Shown piece by piece: positions 50,219 through 60,798 of a stretch of 64,000 nucleotides of DNA. Where the stretch lies: positions 4,733,501 to 4,797,500 of the forward strand of contig NZ_CP117437.1 in assembly GCF_030687535.1 (NCBI RefSeq), written 5' to 3'. The notes beneath the pieces were generated by a model that saw only the letters and a list, made by a program, of their open reading frames with translations, did no database searches and was not told where the DNA came from. Source of the DNA: Pseudomonas sp. FP2335. GTDB lineage: Bacteria > Pseudomonadota > Gammaproteobacteria > Pseudomonadales > Pseudomonadaceae. Positions within the stretch are counted from its first letter, which is position 1; each line of letters opens with the position of its first letter. The position numbers were made by a program, and so were the translations under genes.

Positions 50219-52954
50219 TTATTCGATCTGGCCGTGGCAGTGTTTGAACTTCTTGCCCGAACCGCAGTAGCACAGCTCGTTGCGGCCCAGTTTCTGGTCG
50301 TTGCGAACCGGGGTTTGAGCCAAGGCCACATCGACCTCTTCGCCCAACACCTCTGGGGCGTCCAGGCCCGGCGCTTCGTCGTGCTGGAACTGCATGCGCG
50401 CAGCCAGTGCCTCGGCTTCCTGGCGCAGGCGAGCTTCTTCCTCGATCGGGTCTTCGCGACGCACCTGAACGTGGGACAGCACGCGAATCGAATCGCGCTT
50501 GATCGAATCCAACAGTTCGGAGAACAGCGTGAACGACTCGCGCTTGTACTCCTGCTTCGGGTTCTTCTGGGCGTAGCCGCGCAGGTGGATGCCGTGACGC
50601 AAGTGGTCCATGGTCGACAGGTGGTCTTTCCACAGGTCGTCCAGCACGCGCAGTACGATTTGCTTCTCGAAGGTGCGCAGTGCTTCGGCACTCGCCTGCT
50701 CTTCTTTCTCGTTGTACGCGGCCAGCAATTCGGCCATCAGTTTTTCGCGCAGGGTTTCTTCGTACAGGTGGTCGTCTTCGTCCAGCCATTGCTGAACCGG
50801 CAGATCCACGCCGAAATCGCTCTTCAACGCTGCTTCCAGACCGGCCACATCCCACTGCTCAGGCAGCGACTGTGGCGGAATGTGCGCGCTGACAGTGGCG
50901 TTGAGCACGTCCTGACGGAAATCGGCGATGGTCTCGCCAATGTTGTCGGCGGCCAGCAACGTGTTACGCATGTGATAGATCACTTTACGCTGTTCGTTGT
51001 TGACGTCATCGAACTCGAGCAGTTGCTTACGAATATCGAAGTTGCGCCCTTCAACCTTGCGCTGCGCCTTCTCGATGGCGTTGGTCACCATACGGTGCTC
51101 GATCGCTTCACCGGACTGCATGCCCAGGGCCTTCATGAAGTTCTTCACGCGGTCCGAGGCGAAGATGCGCATCAGGCTGTCTTCCAGGGACAGGTAGAAG
51201 CGGCTGGAGCCGGCGTCACCCTGGCGACCGGCACGGCCACGCAGCTGGTTGTCGATACGGCGCGATTCGTGACGCTCGGAAGCGATCACCTGCAAGCCAC
51301 CGGATTCCAGCACGGCCTGGTGGCGCTTCTGCCAGTCGGCCTTGATCTGGGCGATCTGCTCGGGGCTCGGATTGTCCAGGGCCGCGACTTCCACTTCCCA
51401 GTTGCCGCCCAACAGGATGTCGGTACCACGACCCGCCATGTTGGTGGCGATGGTCAGTGCGCCTGGGCGACCGGCCTGGGCGATGATCTCGGCTTCTTTT
51501 TCGTGGAACTTGGCGTTGAGGACCTTGTGCTCGATGCCTTCCTTGTTGAGCAGGTTGGACACATGCTCGGAAGTCTCGATGGTGGCGGTACCCACCAGGA
51601 TTGGACGGCCCTTGGCCATGCCGTCCTTGATGTCGTTGATGATCGCCGCGTACTTCTCTTCGGCGGTCAGGAACACCAGGTCGTTGTAGTCCTTACGCGC
51701 CAGTGGCTTGTTCGGCGGGATAACCACCACCGACAGACCGTAGATCTGGTGGAATTCGAACGCTTCGGTGTCGGCCGTACCGGTCATGCCGGACAGTTTG
51801 TTGTACAGACGGAAGTAGTTCTGGAAGGTGGTGGACGCCAACGTCTGGCTTTCAGCCTGGATGTTGAGGTGTTCCTTCGCTTCGATGGCCTGGTGCAGGC
51901 CTTCGGACAGACGGCGGCCTGGCATGGTACGGCCGGTGTGCTCGTCGACCAGCACGACCTGGCCGTCCTGCACGATGTATTCAACGTTGCGATGGAACAG
52001 CTTGTGGGCACGCAGCCCGGCATACACGTGGGTCAACAGGCCCAGGTTGTGCGCCGAGTACAGGCTTTCACCCTCGGCCAGCTCGCCGATCTGGGTCAGC
52101 ATTTCTTCGACGAACTGGTGACCGGCTTCGTTGAGTTCGACCTGGCGGGTCTTCTCGTCGATGGTGAAATGACCTTCTTTGGTCACCACGCCTTCGACTT
52201 CCTCGATGTGCTGCTCCAGGCGCGGGATCAACTTGTTGATCTCGGTGTACAGGCGCGAGCTGTCTTCGGCCTGGCCAGAGATGATCAGCGGGGTACGGGC
52301 TTCGTCGATGAGGATGGAGTCGACTTCGTCGATCACGGCAAAGTTGAGTTCGCGCTGGAATTTTTCTTCCATGCTGAACGCCATGTTGTCGCGCAGGTAG
52401 TCGAAACCGAATTCGTTGTTGGTGCCGTAGGTGATGTCGGCGGCGTAGGCGGCGCGTTTCTCTTCCGGCGGCTGGAACGGCGTGACAACGCCGACGGTCA
52501 GGCCGAGGAATTCATACAGCGGGCGCATCCAGTTGGCGTCCCGGCGAGCCAGGTAGTCGTTCACCGTCACAACGTGCACGCCCTTGCCGGACAGTGCGTT
52601 GAGGTAAACACCCAGCGTTGCCACCAGGGTCTTGCCTTCACCGGTACGCATTTCGGCAATCATGCCTTCATGCAAGGTCATGCCGCCGATCAACTGGACG
52701 TCGAAGTGGCGCATGCCCATGACACGCTTGCCGGCTTCACGGGCGACCGCAAAGGCTTCGGGAAGCAGCTTGTCGAGGGTTTCACCTTTGGCTATGCGGG
52801 CCTTGAACTCTTCGGTCTTGGCGCGCAATTGCTCGTCCGAAAGGGCAACCATCTGCTCTTCGAAGGCATTGACCAGCTGCACCGTCTTGAGCATGCGTTT
52901 GACTTCGCGCTCATTCTTGCTTCCAAAAAGTTTCTTTAACAAAGGCGCAAACAT
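50219..52954 (-). CDS. secA: protein translocase ATPase SecA
   Basis: A 911-residue motor that pushes preproteins through SecYEG. Walker A is [11 protein letters not shown] at about residue 102, the DEAD motif reads [17 protein letters not shown], and the second nucleotide domain has [14 protein letters not shown] and [14 protein letters not shown]. The C-terminal zinc site [14 protein letters not shown] binds SecB. ATG 52954 begins [15 protein letters not shown], the standard start. Confidence 0.97.
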   Translation of the reverse strand: MFAPLLKKLFGSKNEREVKRMLKTVQLVNAFEEQMVALSDEQLRAKTEEFKARIAKGETLDKLLPEAFAVAREAGKRVMGMRHFDVQLIGGMTLHEGMIAEMRTGEGKTLVATLGVYLNALSGKGVHVVTVNDYLARRDANWMRPLYEFLGLTVGVVTPFQPPEEKRAAYAADITYGTNNEFGFDYLRDNMAFSMEEKFQRELNFAVIDEVDSILIDEARTPLIISGQAEDSSRLYTEINKLIPRLEQHIEEVEGVVTKEGHFTIDEKTRQVELNEAGHQFVEEMLTQIGELAEGESLYSAHNLGLLTHVYAGLRAHKLFHRNVEYIVQDGQVVLVDEHTGRTMPGRRLSEGLHQAIEAKEHLNIQAESQTLASTTFQNYFRLYNKLSGMTGTADTEAFEFHQIYGLSVVVIPPNKPLARKDYNDLVFLTAEEKYAAIINDIKDGMAKGRPILVGTATIETSEHVSNLLNKEGIEHKVLNAKFHEKEAEIIAQAGRPGALTIATNMAGRGTDILLGGNWEVEVAALDNPSPEQIAQIKADWQKRHQAVLESGGLQVIASERHESRRIDNQLRGRAGRQGDAGSSRFYLSLEDSLMRIFASDRVKNFMKALGMQSGEAIEHRMVTNAIEKAQRKVEGRNFDIRKQLLEFDDVNNEQRKVIYHMRNTLLAADNIGETIADFRQDVLNATVSAHIPPQSLPEQWDVAGLEAALKSDFGVDLPVQQWLDEDDHLYEETLREKLMAELLAAYNEKEEQASAEALRTFEKQIVLRVLDDLWKDHLSTMDHLRHGIHLRGYAQKNPKQEYKRESFTLFSELLDSIKRDSIRVLSHVQVRREDPIEEEARLRQEAEALAARMQFQHDEAPGLDAPEVLGEEVDVALAQTPVRNDQKLGRNELCYCGSGKKFKHCHGQIE

Positions 52955-53259
52955 ATCGGCAGGTTCTTCCACACATAGGGATGGAGGGCGCACCGTGAGT
53001 GGCCCGAGCAGCCCTCACGGCCGCATGCGAACGCGCATTCTACCCGGAATCGTGGGTGAGGAAAGTGGCGTTGTTCCCCGATGCAGGCATGGGGCGGTGA
53101 GAGGGCTTGTTTAAAATAAGGGCTTTTACCGGACTTTCAACCCATGGAGCACAGAAGTTAACTATTGATTTCACGGGCTTTACCCCTTCAGCGCATGGCT
53201 TGGGGGCGTACAGGCGCTTTCTGCTAAGATGGCCGCTCTGTTACTTTAGGTGTCCAATA
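52955..53259. other. gap between secA and dciA
   Basis: This is 305 bases between divergent genes. The dciA frame is open through part of it (from 53107) but without a ribosome site or family-like sequence. I see no SecM-type leader peptide gene and no clear promoter. Confidence 0.4.
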
Positions 53260-53715
53260 ATGGCATTTCGCCCCCTTACAGCCCGCGCTCCCGGCGCGTT
53301 GCTTCGCGAAGCCAAGCCGTTGAAAGCCATCTTTGGCCATGCACAACGCCTGGGCCATCTGCAGCGCCTGGTCGAAAGCCAACTGCAACCGGCCGCACGT
53401 GAACATTGTCATGTGGCGTCGTGGCGCGAGGGCAACCTGCTACTCATTGTCACAGATGGCCATTGGGCCACCCGCCTGCGCTATCAACAGAAGCGCCTGC
53501 AACGCCAATTGATGGCATTTGATGAGTTCGCCAGCCTGACGCGCATCCAGTTCAAGGTGCAACCGCCCACTGTCCAGCAGGGCGCGGTGGGGCACACCAT
53601 GGATTTGTCGGAAAACGCGGCCGAAACCATTCAGGCAACGGCCGACGGGATCAGCGATCCAGGCCTGCGCGCAGCGCTTGAGCGGCTCGCCGCCCACGCC
53701 AAGCCCAAGGCCTGA
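53260..53715 (+). CDS. dciA: DUF721 protein, DciA-type helicase operator
   Basis: A 151-residue basic protein of the DUF721 family; RAPGALLREAKPLKAIFGHAQRLGHLQRL and VASWREGNLLLIVTDGHWATRLRYQQKRLQRQL are the conserved parts. DciA helps load the replicative helicase in bacteria that lack DnaC. ATG 53260 is used with AGGTGT upstream. It lies divergent from secA, a usual Pseudomonas position. In P. aeruginosa the far side is lpxC (from memory); here it is an ATPase gene. Confidence 0.85.
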   Translation: MAFRPLTARAPGALLREAKPLKAIFGHAQRLGHLQRLVESQLQPAAREHCHVASWREGNLLLIVTDGHWATRLRYQQKRLQRQLMAFDEFASLTRIQFKVQPPTVQQGAVGHTMDLSENAAETIQATADGISDPGLRAALERLAAHAKPKA

Positions 53716-53719
53716 GCCG

Positions 53720-55198
53720 TTACTTGCGCTTGCTGCCGCCAAGCAACGACCCCAGCAACCCCCGCACCAGCTGCCGCCCCATCTGATTGGCAGCCTGCTG
53801 CATGGCGGATTTCAACGCCTTGCCCGCTGCCGTTCCCAGAAACGCTCCGGCCTTGTCGGTAAAACTCGGCTCTTCTTCGGCCGGCTTGGCCTCCTCGGTC
53901 GGCCCCAGCTCCTTGCGCGCCATCAGCACTTCGTAGGCTGATTCGCGATCGATCGGCTTGTCATAGCGCCCCTGCAACGGCGAACTGGCGATCAATGCCA
54001 CGCGTTCAACCTCGCTCAACGGCCCGATCCGCGATTGCGGCGGCGCAACCAACACGCGCTGGACGACTTCCGGCGTGCCTTTTTCCTGCAAGGTGCCCAC
54101 CAACGCCTCACCCGTGCCCAACTCGGTCAACACCGCCAGAGCATCGAACGCGGGGTTCGGTCGGAAACCATCTGCCACCGCCCGCAGAGACTTCTGCTCT
54201 TTGGTGGTGAACGCGCGCAGGCCGTGCTGGATACGCAGGCCGAGCTGCGCGAGCACCGTGTCCGGCAGGTCACCCGGGGACTGGGTGACGAAATACACCC
54301 CTACCCCTTTCGAACGAATCAACCGCACCACCTGCTCCAAGCGCTCTTGCAGGGCCCTGGGCGTGTCGGCGAACAACAAATGCGCCTCATCGAAAAACAG
54401 CGCCAGCAGCGGTTTGTCTGCATCGCCACGCTCTGGCAGTTGTTCGAACAACTCCGCCAGCAGCCACAACAGGAACGTCGCGTAGACCTTCGGCGCCTCG
54501 TGTACCAGGCGGCTGGCGTCCAGCAGGTGGATGCGCCCCCGTCCGTCGCTGGCGGGTTGCAGAATATCTTCAAGTTGCAGGGCCGGTTCGCCAAACAAGG
54601 CTTCGGCGCCCTGCTGCTCCAACACCGCCAGGCGCCGTAACAGCGCCTGGCTGGAGCCGGTGGTCATCAGCGCGGCATCGTCGCCCAGCAACTCCGGGTG
54701 ATAACGCAAGTGGTTGAGCAGCGCCTTGAGGTCCTTCAAGTCCAGCAGCAACAGACCTTCGCGGTCGGCCATCTTGAATGTCGCGTAGAGCGCCGATTGT
54801 TGGCTGTCCGTCAGCTCCAACAGGGCGCCAAGCAACAACGGGCCCATTTCGCTGATGGTGGTACGCAAAGGATGACCAGACTGCCCGTGTATATCCCACA
54901 ACGTGACCGGATAAGCCTTGGCCGTGTAGTTAAGGAAAGGCATGCCGGCAATGCGCTCGACCACTTTGCCCTGGGGGTTGGCGGCGGCACCCAGGCCACA
55001 CAGATCGCCCTTGATGTCAGCGGCAAACACCGCCACACCGGCATCGCTGAACGCCTCGGCCAGACGCTGCAAGGTGACGGTCTTGCCCGTGCCGGTGGCA
55101 CCGGCGATAAGCCCGTGGCGATTGCCCAGGCGCATGGCCTGGGCGATGGGCTGGCCTTCAAGGTCTGCGCCGATCAGGAGTTGCGTGGAGTCAGACAT
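53720..55198 (-). CDS. HerA/YjgR-type ATPase (DUF853)
   Basis: A 492-residue P-loop ATPase of the HerA/FtsK superfamily. Walker A is GATGTGKTVTLQRL at about residue 33, Walker B LLALFFDEAHLLF at about 260, and the arginine-finger region VYFVTQSPGDLPDTVLAQLG follows. YjgR-type proteins are widely conserved and uncharacterised. GGGAG five bases before ATG 55198 fixes the start. It converges on dciA with four bases between stops. Confidence 0.9.
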   Translation of the reverse strand: MSDSTQLLIGADLEGQPIAQAMRLGNRHGLIAGATGTGKTVTLQRLAEAFSDAGVAVFAADIKGDLCGLGAAANPQGKVVERIAGMPFLNYTAKAYPVTLWDIHGQSGHPLRTTISEMGPLLLGALLELTDSQQSALYATFKMADREGLLLLDLKDLKALLNHLRYHPELLGDDAALMTTGSSQALLRRLAVLEQQGAEALFGEPALQLEDILQPASDGRGRIHLLDASRLVHEAPKVYATFLLWLLAELFEQLPERGDADKPLLALFFDEAHLLFADTPRALQERLEQVVRLIRSKGVGVYFVTQSPGDLPDTVLAQLGLRIQHGLRAFTTKEQKSLRAVADGFRPNPAFDALAVLTELGTGEALVGTLQEKGTPEVVQRVLVAPPQSRIGPLSEVERVALIASSPLQGRYDKPIDRESAYEVLMARKELGPTEEAKPAEEEPSFTDKAGAFLGTAAGKALKSAMQQAANQMGRQLVRGLLGSLLGGSKRK

Positions 55199-55403
55199 TT
55201 TGTCTCCCATGATTAAGCTTTAATAACGCGAGGTCGATACAGACAGATGTGAGACCCACAAAGTCTAAAAATAGGTCAGATAATTCCCACAGGAGCCAGC
55301 GGAGCTATCACAAGCAATATCACACCTTTTTTGACGCTGCCATTCTGCGCCTCCCACAAGGACGCGCATCGGATATTAAGACCTTAGCGGACCCCTACAA
55401 GCC

Positions 55404-57293
55404 ATGAATAAAAATCTACGCTTCAGCCATAAAATCCTGCTTGCAGCCTCCCTTATAGTCGTCGCCGCATTCGCGCTGTTTACCCTCTACAACGACTACC
55501 TGCAACGCAACGCCATTCGCAACGACCTCAACAGCTACCTGAATGAAATGGGCGACGTCACCGCAGGCAACATTCAAACCTGGCTCACCGGGCGCATTGC
55601 CCTGGTGGAAAACGCCGCACAGAACATCGCCATCAACCCCGAGCCGAGTGTGGTCGGCAGCCTGCTGGATCAGAAAACCCTGACCTCCTCGTTCATGGCA
55701 ACCTACGTAGGCGACAGCACGGGCGCCTTCACCATCCGCCCCGACACCAAAATGCCGGACGGCTTCGACCCCCGCGTTCGCCCCTGGTACAAGGGCGCCC
55801 AGAGCAGTAACGGTTCGACCCTGACCGAACCCTACATCGACGCCGCTACTGGCAAATTGATCATTTCCATCGCCACCCCCAGCATCAAGTCCGGCCAAAG
55901 CATCGGCGTCGTGGGCGGTGACCTGAGCCTGCAAACCCTGGTGGACAACATTGGCGCGCTGGACCTGGGCGGCATGGGCTACGCCTTCCTGGTCAGTGCC
56001 GACGGCAAGGTCCTGGTGCACCCGGACAAAAACCTGGTGATGAAGACCCTGGCCGACGTCTACCCCAAAAACACCCCGAAAATCAGCAGCGACTTCAGCG
56101 AGGTCGAGGCCAACGGCAAGGACAACATCGTCACCTTCACACCGATCAAAGGCTTGCCGTCGGTGAACTGGTATCTCGGAATTTCGGTGGATAAAGACAA
56201 AGCCTTCGCCATGCTCAGCGAATTTCGCACCTCGGCGGTGATCGCCACCCTCATTGCCGTGGTGATCATCATCGCCCTGCTTGGCATGCTGATCCGTGTG
56301 CTGCTGCAACCGTTGCACCTGATGACCCGCGCCATGCAGGACATCGCCGATGGCGAAGGCGACCTGACGCGCCGCCTGACCATCCAGAACCACGACGAAT
56401 TCGGCACCCTGGGCAACGCGTTCAACCGCTTCGTCGAGCGTATTCATACGTCGATCCGCGAAGTGTCCTCGGCCACCGGGCAGGTCAATGAAGTGGCCCT
56501 GCGTGTGGTCAGCGCGTCCAACTCATCAATGGTCAATTCCGACGAACAGGCCAACCGCACCAACAGCGTGGCTGCCGCCATCAATCAACTGGGGGCCGCC
56601 GCCCAGGAAATCGCCCGTAACGCCGCGCAGGCCTCCAGCCAGGCCAGCGATGCGCGCAGCCTGGCGGAAGATGGTCAGCAAGTGGTGGAGCGCAACATCA
56701 AGGCGATGACGCAGCTATCGGCGATGATCAGCGCTTCGAGCACCAATATCGAAGCACTTAACAGCAAAACGGTGAACATCGGGCAAATTCTCGAAGTCAT
56801 CACCAGCATCTCCCAGCAAACCAACCTGCTGGCGCTCAACGCCGCCATCGAAGCCGCCCGCGCCGGGGAAGCTGGCCGTGGCTTTGCCGTGGTCGCCGAT
56901 GAAGTGCGCAACCTGGCCCATCGCACCCAGGAATCGGCGCAACAGGTGCAAACCATGATCGAAGAGCTGCAAGTCGGTGCACGGGACTCGGTCAGTACCA
57001 TGAGCGAAAGCCAGCGTCACAGCCAGGACAGCGTGGAGATTGCCAACCTCGCTGGCGAACGCCTGAACAGCGTGACCCAACGTATCGGCGAAATCGACGG
57101 CATGAACCAGTCGGTCGCCACCGCTACCGAGGAACAGACCTCGGTGGTGGAGTCGATCAACATGGACATCACCGAGATCAACACCCTCAACCAGGAAGGT
57201 GTGGAAAACCTGCAGTCAACCTTGCGTGCCTGTGCCGACCTTGAGCAACAGGCCGGGCGGCTCAAGCAGTTGGTCGGCAGCTTCCGCATCTGA
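55404..57293 (+). CDS. methyl-accepting chemotaxis protein, amino-acid sensor (PctA-like)
   Basis: A 629-residue chemoreceptor: helix 1 (about 10-30), a periplasmic double-Cache domain (about 31-275), helix 2 (about 276-300), HAMP, and a signalling hairpin with [31 protein letters not shown]. The Cache domain carries [21 protein letters not shown] and GGDLS, the Arg/Trp/Tyr/Asp set described for amino-acid-binding dCache domains. No C-terminal CheR pentapeptide is seen. The neighbouring purU-mvaT-sbcB matches the P. aeruginosa pctABC area. Confidence 0.92.
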   Translation: MNKNLRFSHKILLAASLIVVAAFALFTLYNDYLQRNAIRNDLNSYLNEMGDVTAGNIQTWLTGRIALVENAAQNIAINPEPSVVGSLLDQKTLTSSFMATYVGDSTGAFTIRPDTKMPDGFDPRVRPWYKGAQSSNGSTLTEPYIDAATGKLIISIATPSIKSGQSIGVVGGDLSLQTLVDNIGALDLGGMGYAFLVSADGKVLVHPDKNLVMKTLADVYPKNTPKISSDFSEVEANGKDNIVTFTPIKGLPSVNWYLGISVDKDKAFAMLSEFRTSAVIATLIAVVIIIALLGMLIRVLLQPLHLMTRAMQDIADGEGDLTRRLTIQNHDEFGTLGNAFNRFVERIHTSIREVSSATGQVNEVALRVVSASNSSMVNSDEQANRTNSVAAAINQLGAAAQEIARNAAQASSQASDARSLAEDGQQVVERNIKAMTQLSAMISASSTNIEALNSKTVNIGQILEVITSISQQTNLLALNAAIEAARAGEAGRGFAVVADEVRNLAHRTQESAQQVQTMIEELQVGARDSVSTMSESQRHSQDSVEIANLAGERLNSVTQRIGEIDGMNQSVATATEEQTSVVESINMDITEINTLNQEGVENLQSTLRACADLEQQAGRLKQLVGSFRI

Positions 57294-57455
57294 CCCGTGT
57301 GCAGGCTTGCCCTGCTCACGCGCCCACAGTTCGGCGGCACCGGGAAAATCGGTGCCGTCCTCACTGTCGAGGTCATCCGGGTCATAGCGGCTCAAACAAC
57401 CCTCCCCCAGCGTCGCCGGGGCTTTGGATGTGGCTTTGTCCAACGGATCGCTCAT
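57216..57455 (-). CDS. small acidic protein, antisense overlap with chemoreceptor 3' end
   Basis: A 79-residue protein ([13 protein letters not shown] start, [27 protein letters not shown] core) with many Asp/Glu and no membrane segment. AAGGAG seven bases before ATG 57455 makes translation likely. Its last 78 bases run antisense through the end of the chemoreceptor gene. It sits directly after the purU terminator. No function can be proposed. Confidence 0.6.
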   Translation of the reverse strand: MSDPLDKATSKAPATLGEGCLSRYDPDDLDSEDGTDFPGAAELWAREQGKPAHGSDAEAADQLLEPPGLLLKVGTGTQG

Positions 57456-57477
57456 GGTCCACTCCTTGAGGGCAGGC

Positions 57478-57516
57478 AAAAAAAAGGGCCTGGGACGATT
57501 TAACGCCCAGGCCCTT
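57478..57516 (-). terminator. terminator of purU
   Basis: On the minus strand, AAGGGCCTGGG and CCCAGGCCCTT are perfect 11-base arms around an 11-base loop, followed by a T run. Confidence 0.93.
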
Positions 57517-57540
57517 CATTCTTCAATCACCACTCGGTGA

Positions 57541-58389
57541 TCAGAACACCACAGTCTTGTTACCGTGAACCAGCACGCGGTCTTCCAAGTGGTAACGCAG
57601 GCCACGGGCCAACACCATCTTCTCGACGTCACGGCCGAAACGCACCATGTCTTCGATGCTGTCGCTGTGGCTCACGCGGACCACGTCCTGCTCGATGATC
57701 GGGCCGGCGTCCAGCTCTTCGGTCACGTAGTGGCAGGTCGCACCAATCAACTTCACACCACGCAGCGATGCCTGGTGATACGGCTTGGCGCCGACAAACG
57801 ACGGCAGAAAGCTGTGGTGGATATTGATCACCTTGCCAGCGTAGGCACTGCACAGCTCCGGCGGAAGGATCTGCATGTAGCGCGCCAGCACCACGACGTC
57901 GGCTTCGTGCTGCTTGACCAGGCGGGACACCTCGGCGAACGCCGGTTCCTTGTCCTGCGGGTTGACCGGCACGTGGTAGTACGGGATGCCATGCCACTCA
58001 ACCATGCTGCGCAGGTCGTCGTGGTTGGAAATCACGCAGGCGATCTCGCAGTCCAGCTCATCGCTGTGCCAGCGGTGCAGCAAGTCCGCCAGGCAGTGGG
58101 ATTCGCGGCTGGCCATCAGCACCACGCGTTTTTTCTGCTCGGTGTCGGTGATGTGCCAGGTCATCGAAAACTCTTCGGCAATCGGCGCAAACGCCTCGCG
58201 GAAGGCATCAAGGCCAAAGGGCAGCGAGTCGGCACGAATCTCGTGACGCATGAAGAACCAACCGCTGAGATTGTCCGAGTGATGGCTCGCCTCGGTGATC
58301 CAGCCGTTGTGGGAGGCCAGAAAGTTACTGACTTTGGCAACGATACCAACCCGGTCCGGGCAAGCAATCACCAGCCGAAAAGTGCGCAT
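57541..58389 (-). CDS. purU: formyltetrahydrofolate deformylase
   Basis: A 282-residue enzyme that releases formate from 10-formyl-THF and so balances one-carbon pools. It has an N-terminal ACT domain (RLVIACPDRVGIVAKVSNFL) and a C-terminal formyl-hydrolase domain with NIHHSFLPSFVGAKPYHQA and the catalytic Asp region GATCHYVTEELDAGPII. ATG 58389 is the standard start; the open frame extends upstream. Confidence 0.95.
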   Translation of the reverse strand: MRTFRLVIACPDRVGIVAKVSNFLASHNGWITEASHHSDNLSGWFFMRHEIRADSLPFGLDAFREAFAPIAEEFSMTWHITDTEQKKRVVLMASRESHCLADLLHRWHSDELDCEIACVISNHDDLRSMVEWHGIPYYHVPVNPQDKEPAFAEVSRLVKQHEADVVVLARYMQILPPELCSAYAGKVINIHHSFLPSFVGAKPYHQASLRGVKLIGATCHYVTEELDAGPIIEQDVVRVSHSDSIEDMVRFGRDVEKMVLARGLRYHLEDRVLVHGNKTVVF

Positions 58390-58738
58390 TAGGGGAAAAC
58401 TCCAGAACTTCGCAAAGGCCGCCATTCTAGCCACTACGCAGAAAAACTGCAGTATCCGTCGAGGCTTATTCTGGTGGCCTGGCAGCGATACGCCCCTTAA
58501 TAGCGTAAGGTTTTACCAGCGCTATATGAACGTTCACGCGCAAAATCGGGCAATTATGCTTTTCTTACGTAGATTATCTTTGCCGCGTATGCCCTATTAA
58601 TTAACTCCAACGCATTGCATTGCCACAAACATTCAACGCAATTCACATAAATACACCCTTAAATGTTTACTTGAGGATTTGGCCTGACTATTATTGACCC
58701 ACTTCCTGTCAATCAGCGCTCTACATAAGGTAGTCCAC
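58390..58738. promoter_or_regulatory. AT-rich region upstream of mvaT
   Basis: This is 349 bases between divergent purU and mvaT. The half next to mvaT is markedly richer in A and T than the genes around it. H-NS-like MvaT proteins bind such DNA, so self-regulation is plausible. No clear -35/-10 pair or reading frame is claimed. Confidence 0.45.
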
Positions 58739-59113
58739 ATGTCCCTGATCAACGAATACCGTGCCACCGAAGAAGCTATCAAAGAGCTGCAAGCCCGCTT
58801 GAAGAACCTGTCCCAAGACGACAAGCTGCAAACTGAGCTGGAATTCGAAGGCAAACTGCGCACCCTGATGGGTGAATACTCCAAGTCCCTGCGTGACATC
58901 ATCGCGCTGCTGGACCCAGAGTCGAAAGTTAAGGCTCCACGTGGCGCCGTGAAAACTACCGGCACCAAGCGTGCTCGCAAGGTCAAGCAATACAAGAACC
59001 CACACAACGGCGAAGTGATTGAAACCAAAGGTGGCAACCACAAGACTCTGAAAGAGTGGAAAGCCAAGTGGGGCGGTGACGTGGTTGAAGGTTGGGCTAC
59101 CCTGCTGGGCTAA
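58739..59113 (+). CDS. mvaT: H-NS-family xenogeneic silencer MvaT
   Basis: A 124-residue nucleoid protein. The N-terminal half is a coiled coil for oligomerisation (NEYRATEEAIKELQARLKNLS), and the C-terminal domain RARKVKQYKNPHNGEVIETK plus HKTLKEWKAKWG inserts into the minor groove of AT-rich DNA. The length and nearly the whole C-terminus match P. aeruginosa MvaT. ATG 58739 is used; AAGG lies upstream. It silences horizontally acquired and AT-rich genes. Confidence 0.96.
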   Translation: MSLINEYRATEEAIKELQARLKNLSQDDKLQTELEFEGKLRTLMGEYSKSLRDIIALLDPESKVKAPRGAVKTTGTKRARKVKQYKNPHNGEVIETKGGNHKTLKEWKAKWGGDVVEGWATLLG

Positions 59114-59149
59114 GCCCCATCGGGCTGCGGCCTGATACGCGACACTTTG

Positions 59150-59175
59150 AAAACGCCAGCTCGCTGGCGTTTTTT
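59150..59175 (+). terminator. terminator of mvaT
   Basis: AAACGCCAG and CTGGCGTTT pair around CTCG, followed by a T run. A matching A run makes it partly usable by the opposing sbcB. Confidence 0.92.
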
Positions 59176-59203
59176 ATTGCCTGAAAATACTCTAGGGCCC
59201 CGA

Positions 59204-60631
59204 TTACAAATTGAACCGGGCCGCTAAAGCGTCGGCATATTCCTGCCACTGCGCCAACACCTGCAACTGATACGGCGTGGCACTTGCCGCCAACTCCAGG
59301 CGTGCCTGATTAAATCCCTCAAGGGTAATCGGCGCGCCCAGCTCAGCGTCCGACAAACGCTGCTGGCAAAATAATTTCCAGCGTTGTTGCTCCTCGTTAT
59401 TCAAGGTCTCGGGAAAGTTGCGCGCACGGTAGCGAAATAATAATTCGGGCAGGCGATGATCGTCGAACGGCCACTGCTGATGTGCTAGTTGCGCAGGTTC
59501 AGCGTTGCGTACTTGTTCACATAAGCGCCGATCGCGATCGCCGATAAAACCATCATAAAGCTGCTGCTCCGGGTCTGTTGTCGGCGCAAATTCCTCCTCG
59601 GCATAAATGCTCGCCAACTTGTCGCGCCAAACTTCCTGTGCGTCAGTTAGCCGCAGCGCGCGCGCCTGGTAACTGTCCATATCCAAGTGCAAGCGTTCAC
59701 GATCTTGCGCCCGCAACACATTCAACGGAGCCACCACCGGGCAGCGATTGATGTGCAGCAATTTGAGGGGCACAGGCAGTTCCCCGTCAGCGAGTTCGTC
59801 ACGCCGCGTGTAGAGGCGCTGACGCAAGGTTTCGGCATCAAGGTCCAGCAAGCCTTGAGGGTCGAGACCCAGGTCACAGACAATCAACGCATTGCGATTG
59901 CGTGGGTGCCAAGCCAATGGCAACACAACGCCCAGGTAATGACGCTCGGCCGAAAAACGTCCGGAGATATGCACCATCGGCTGCAATAGACGCACCTGGT
60001 CCATCACCCGCTGTTTGCTGCGCAACTGGAACAGCCAGTCATACAGCTTGGGCTGTTTCTCCCGTACCAACCGGGCCAACGCAATGGTTGCACGCACGTC
60101 GGACAAGGCATCGTGGGCCTGGCCATGATCAATCCCGTTGGCGGCGGTCAGGCGTTCAAGCTTGAGCGTGACACGGCCGTCCTGCTGTGGCCATTCGATA
60201 CCTTCCGGACGCAAGGCGTAGGCGGTGCGCACCACGTCGATCAAGTCCCAGCGACTGTTGCCGCCTTGCCACTCGCGGGCATAAGGGTCGAAGAAGTTGC
60301 GATACAGGCTGTAGCGCGTCATTTCATCGTCGAACCGCAAGGTGTTGTAACCGGCCCCGCAAGTACCGGGGGCAGCCAGTTCGGCGTGCACCCGTGTCAT
60401 GAAATCGGCCTCGGCCAAGCCTTTTTGCGCCAGGATGCCGGGGGTGATGCCGGTAATCGCACATGCAGCAGGATGCGGCAGGATGTCGTCGCTGGGTTGG
60501 CAGTATAGGTTGACCGGCGGCCCGATCTCGTTCAGTTCAAGATCGGTGCGGATACCGGCGACCTGAAGGGGGCGATCGCTGCGCGGATTGATGCCGGTGG
60601 TTTCATAGTCGTACCAGAAAATGGAGGTCAC
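59204..60631 (-). CDS. sbcB: exodeoxyribonuclease I
   Basis: A 475-residue 3'-5' single-strand exonuclease used in recombination and mismatch repair. DEDDh residues are in FWYDYETTGINP, TLRFDDEMTRYSLYRNF and HDALSDVRATIALARLV. The start is GTG 60631 with GGAGGTC upstream in the leader; ATG codons further upstream give unrelated sequence. Length equals the E. coli enzyme. Confidence 0.94.
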   Translation of the reverse strand: MTSIFWYDYETTGINPRSDRPLQVAGIRTDLELNEIGPPVNLYCQPSDDILPHPAACAITGITPGILAQKGLAEADFMTRVHAELAAPGTCGAGYNTLRFDDEMTRYSLYRNFFDPYAREWQGGNSRWDLIDVVRTAYALRPEGIEWPQQDGRVTLKLERLTAANGIDHGQAHDALSDVRATIALARLVREKQPKLYDWLFQLRSKQRVMDQVRLLQPMVHISGRFSAERHYLGVVLPLAWHPRNRNALIVCDLGLDPQGLLDLDAETLRQRLYTRRDELADGELPVPLKLLHINRCPVVAPLNVLRAQDRERLHLDMDSYQARALRLTDAQEVWRDKLASIYAEEEFAPTTDPEQQLYDGFIGDRDRRLCEQVRNAEPAQLAHQQWPFDDHRLPELLFRYRARNFPETLNNEEQQRWKLFCQQRLSDAELGAPITLEGFNQARLELAASATPYQLQVLAQWQEYADALAARFNL

Positions 60632-60798
60632 GGGCTGTTCCTGTGCTGAAGATCGGCAAAGTCTAGGCGCTGCAAGGCATTCGAAGCCAGCGCCATCGAC
60701 CCTGTACAAACATCCAGTAAAACCTTGAATGGTTGCTTCCAGCGCCGACACTGCTAGCATCCGTCTCTCTCAGCCACACTGCACTGCCAAGGATCGCG

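Noticed and set aside
50144..52939. 931-codon plus-strand frame across secA
   Set aside because: Antisense shadow of secA; Val/Phe/Gln/His-rich, no known motif.
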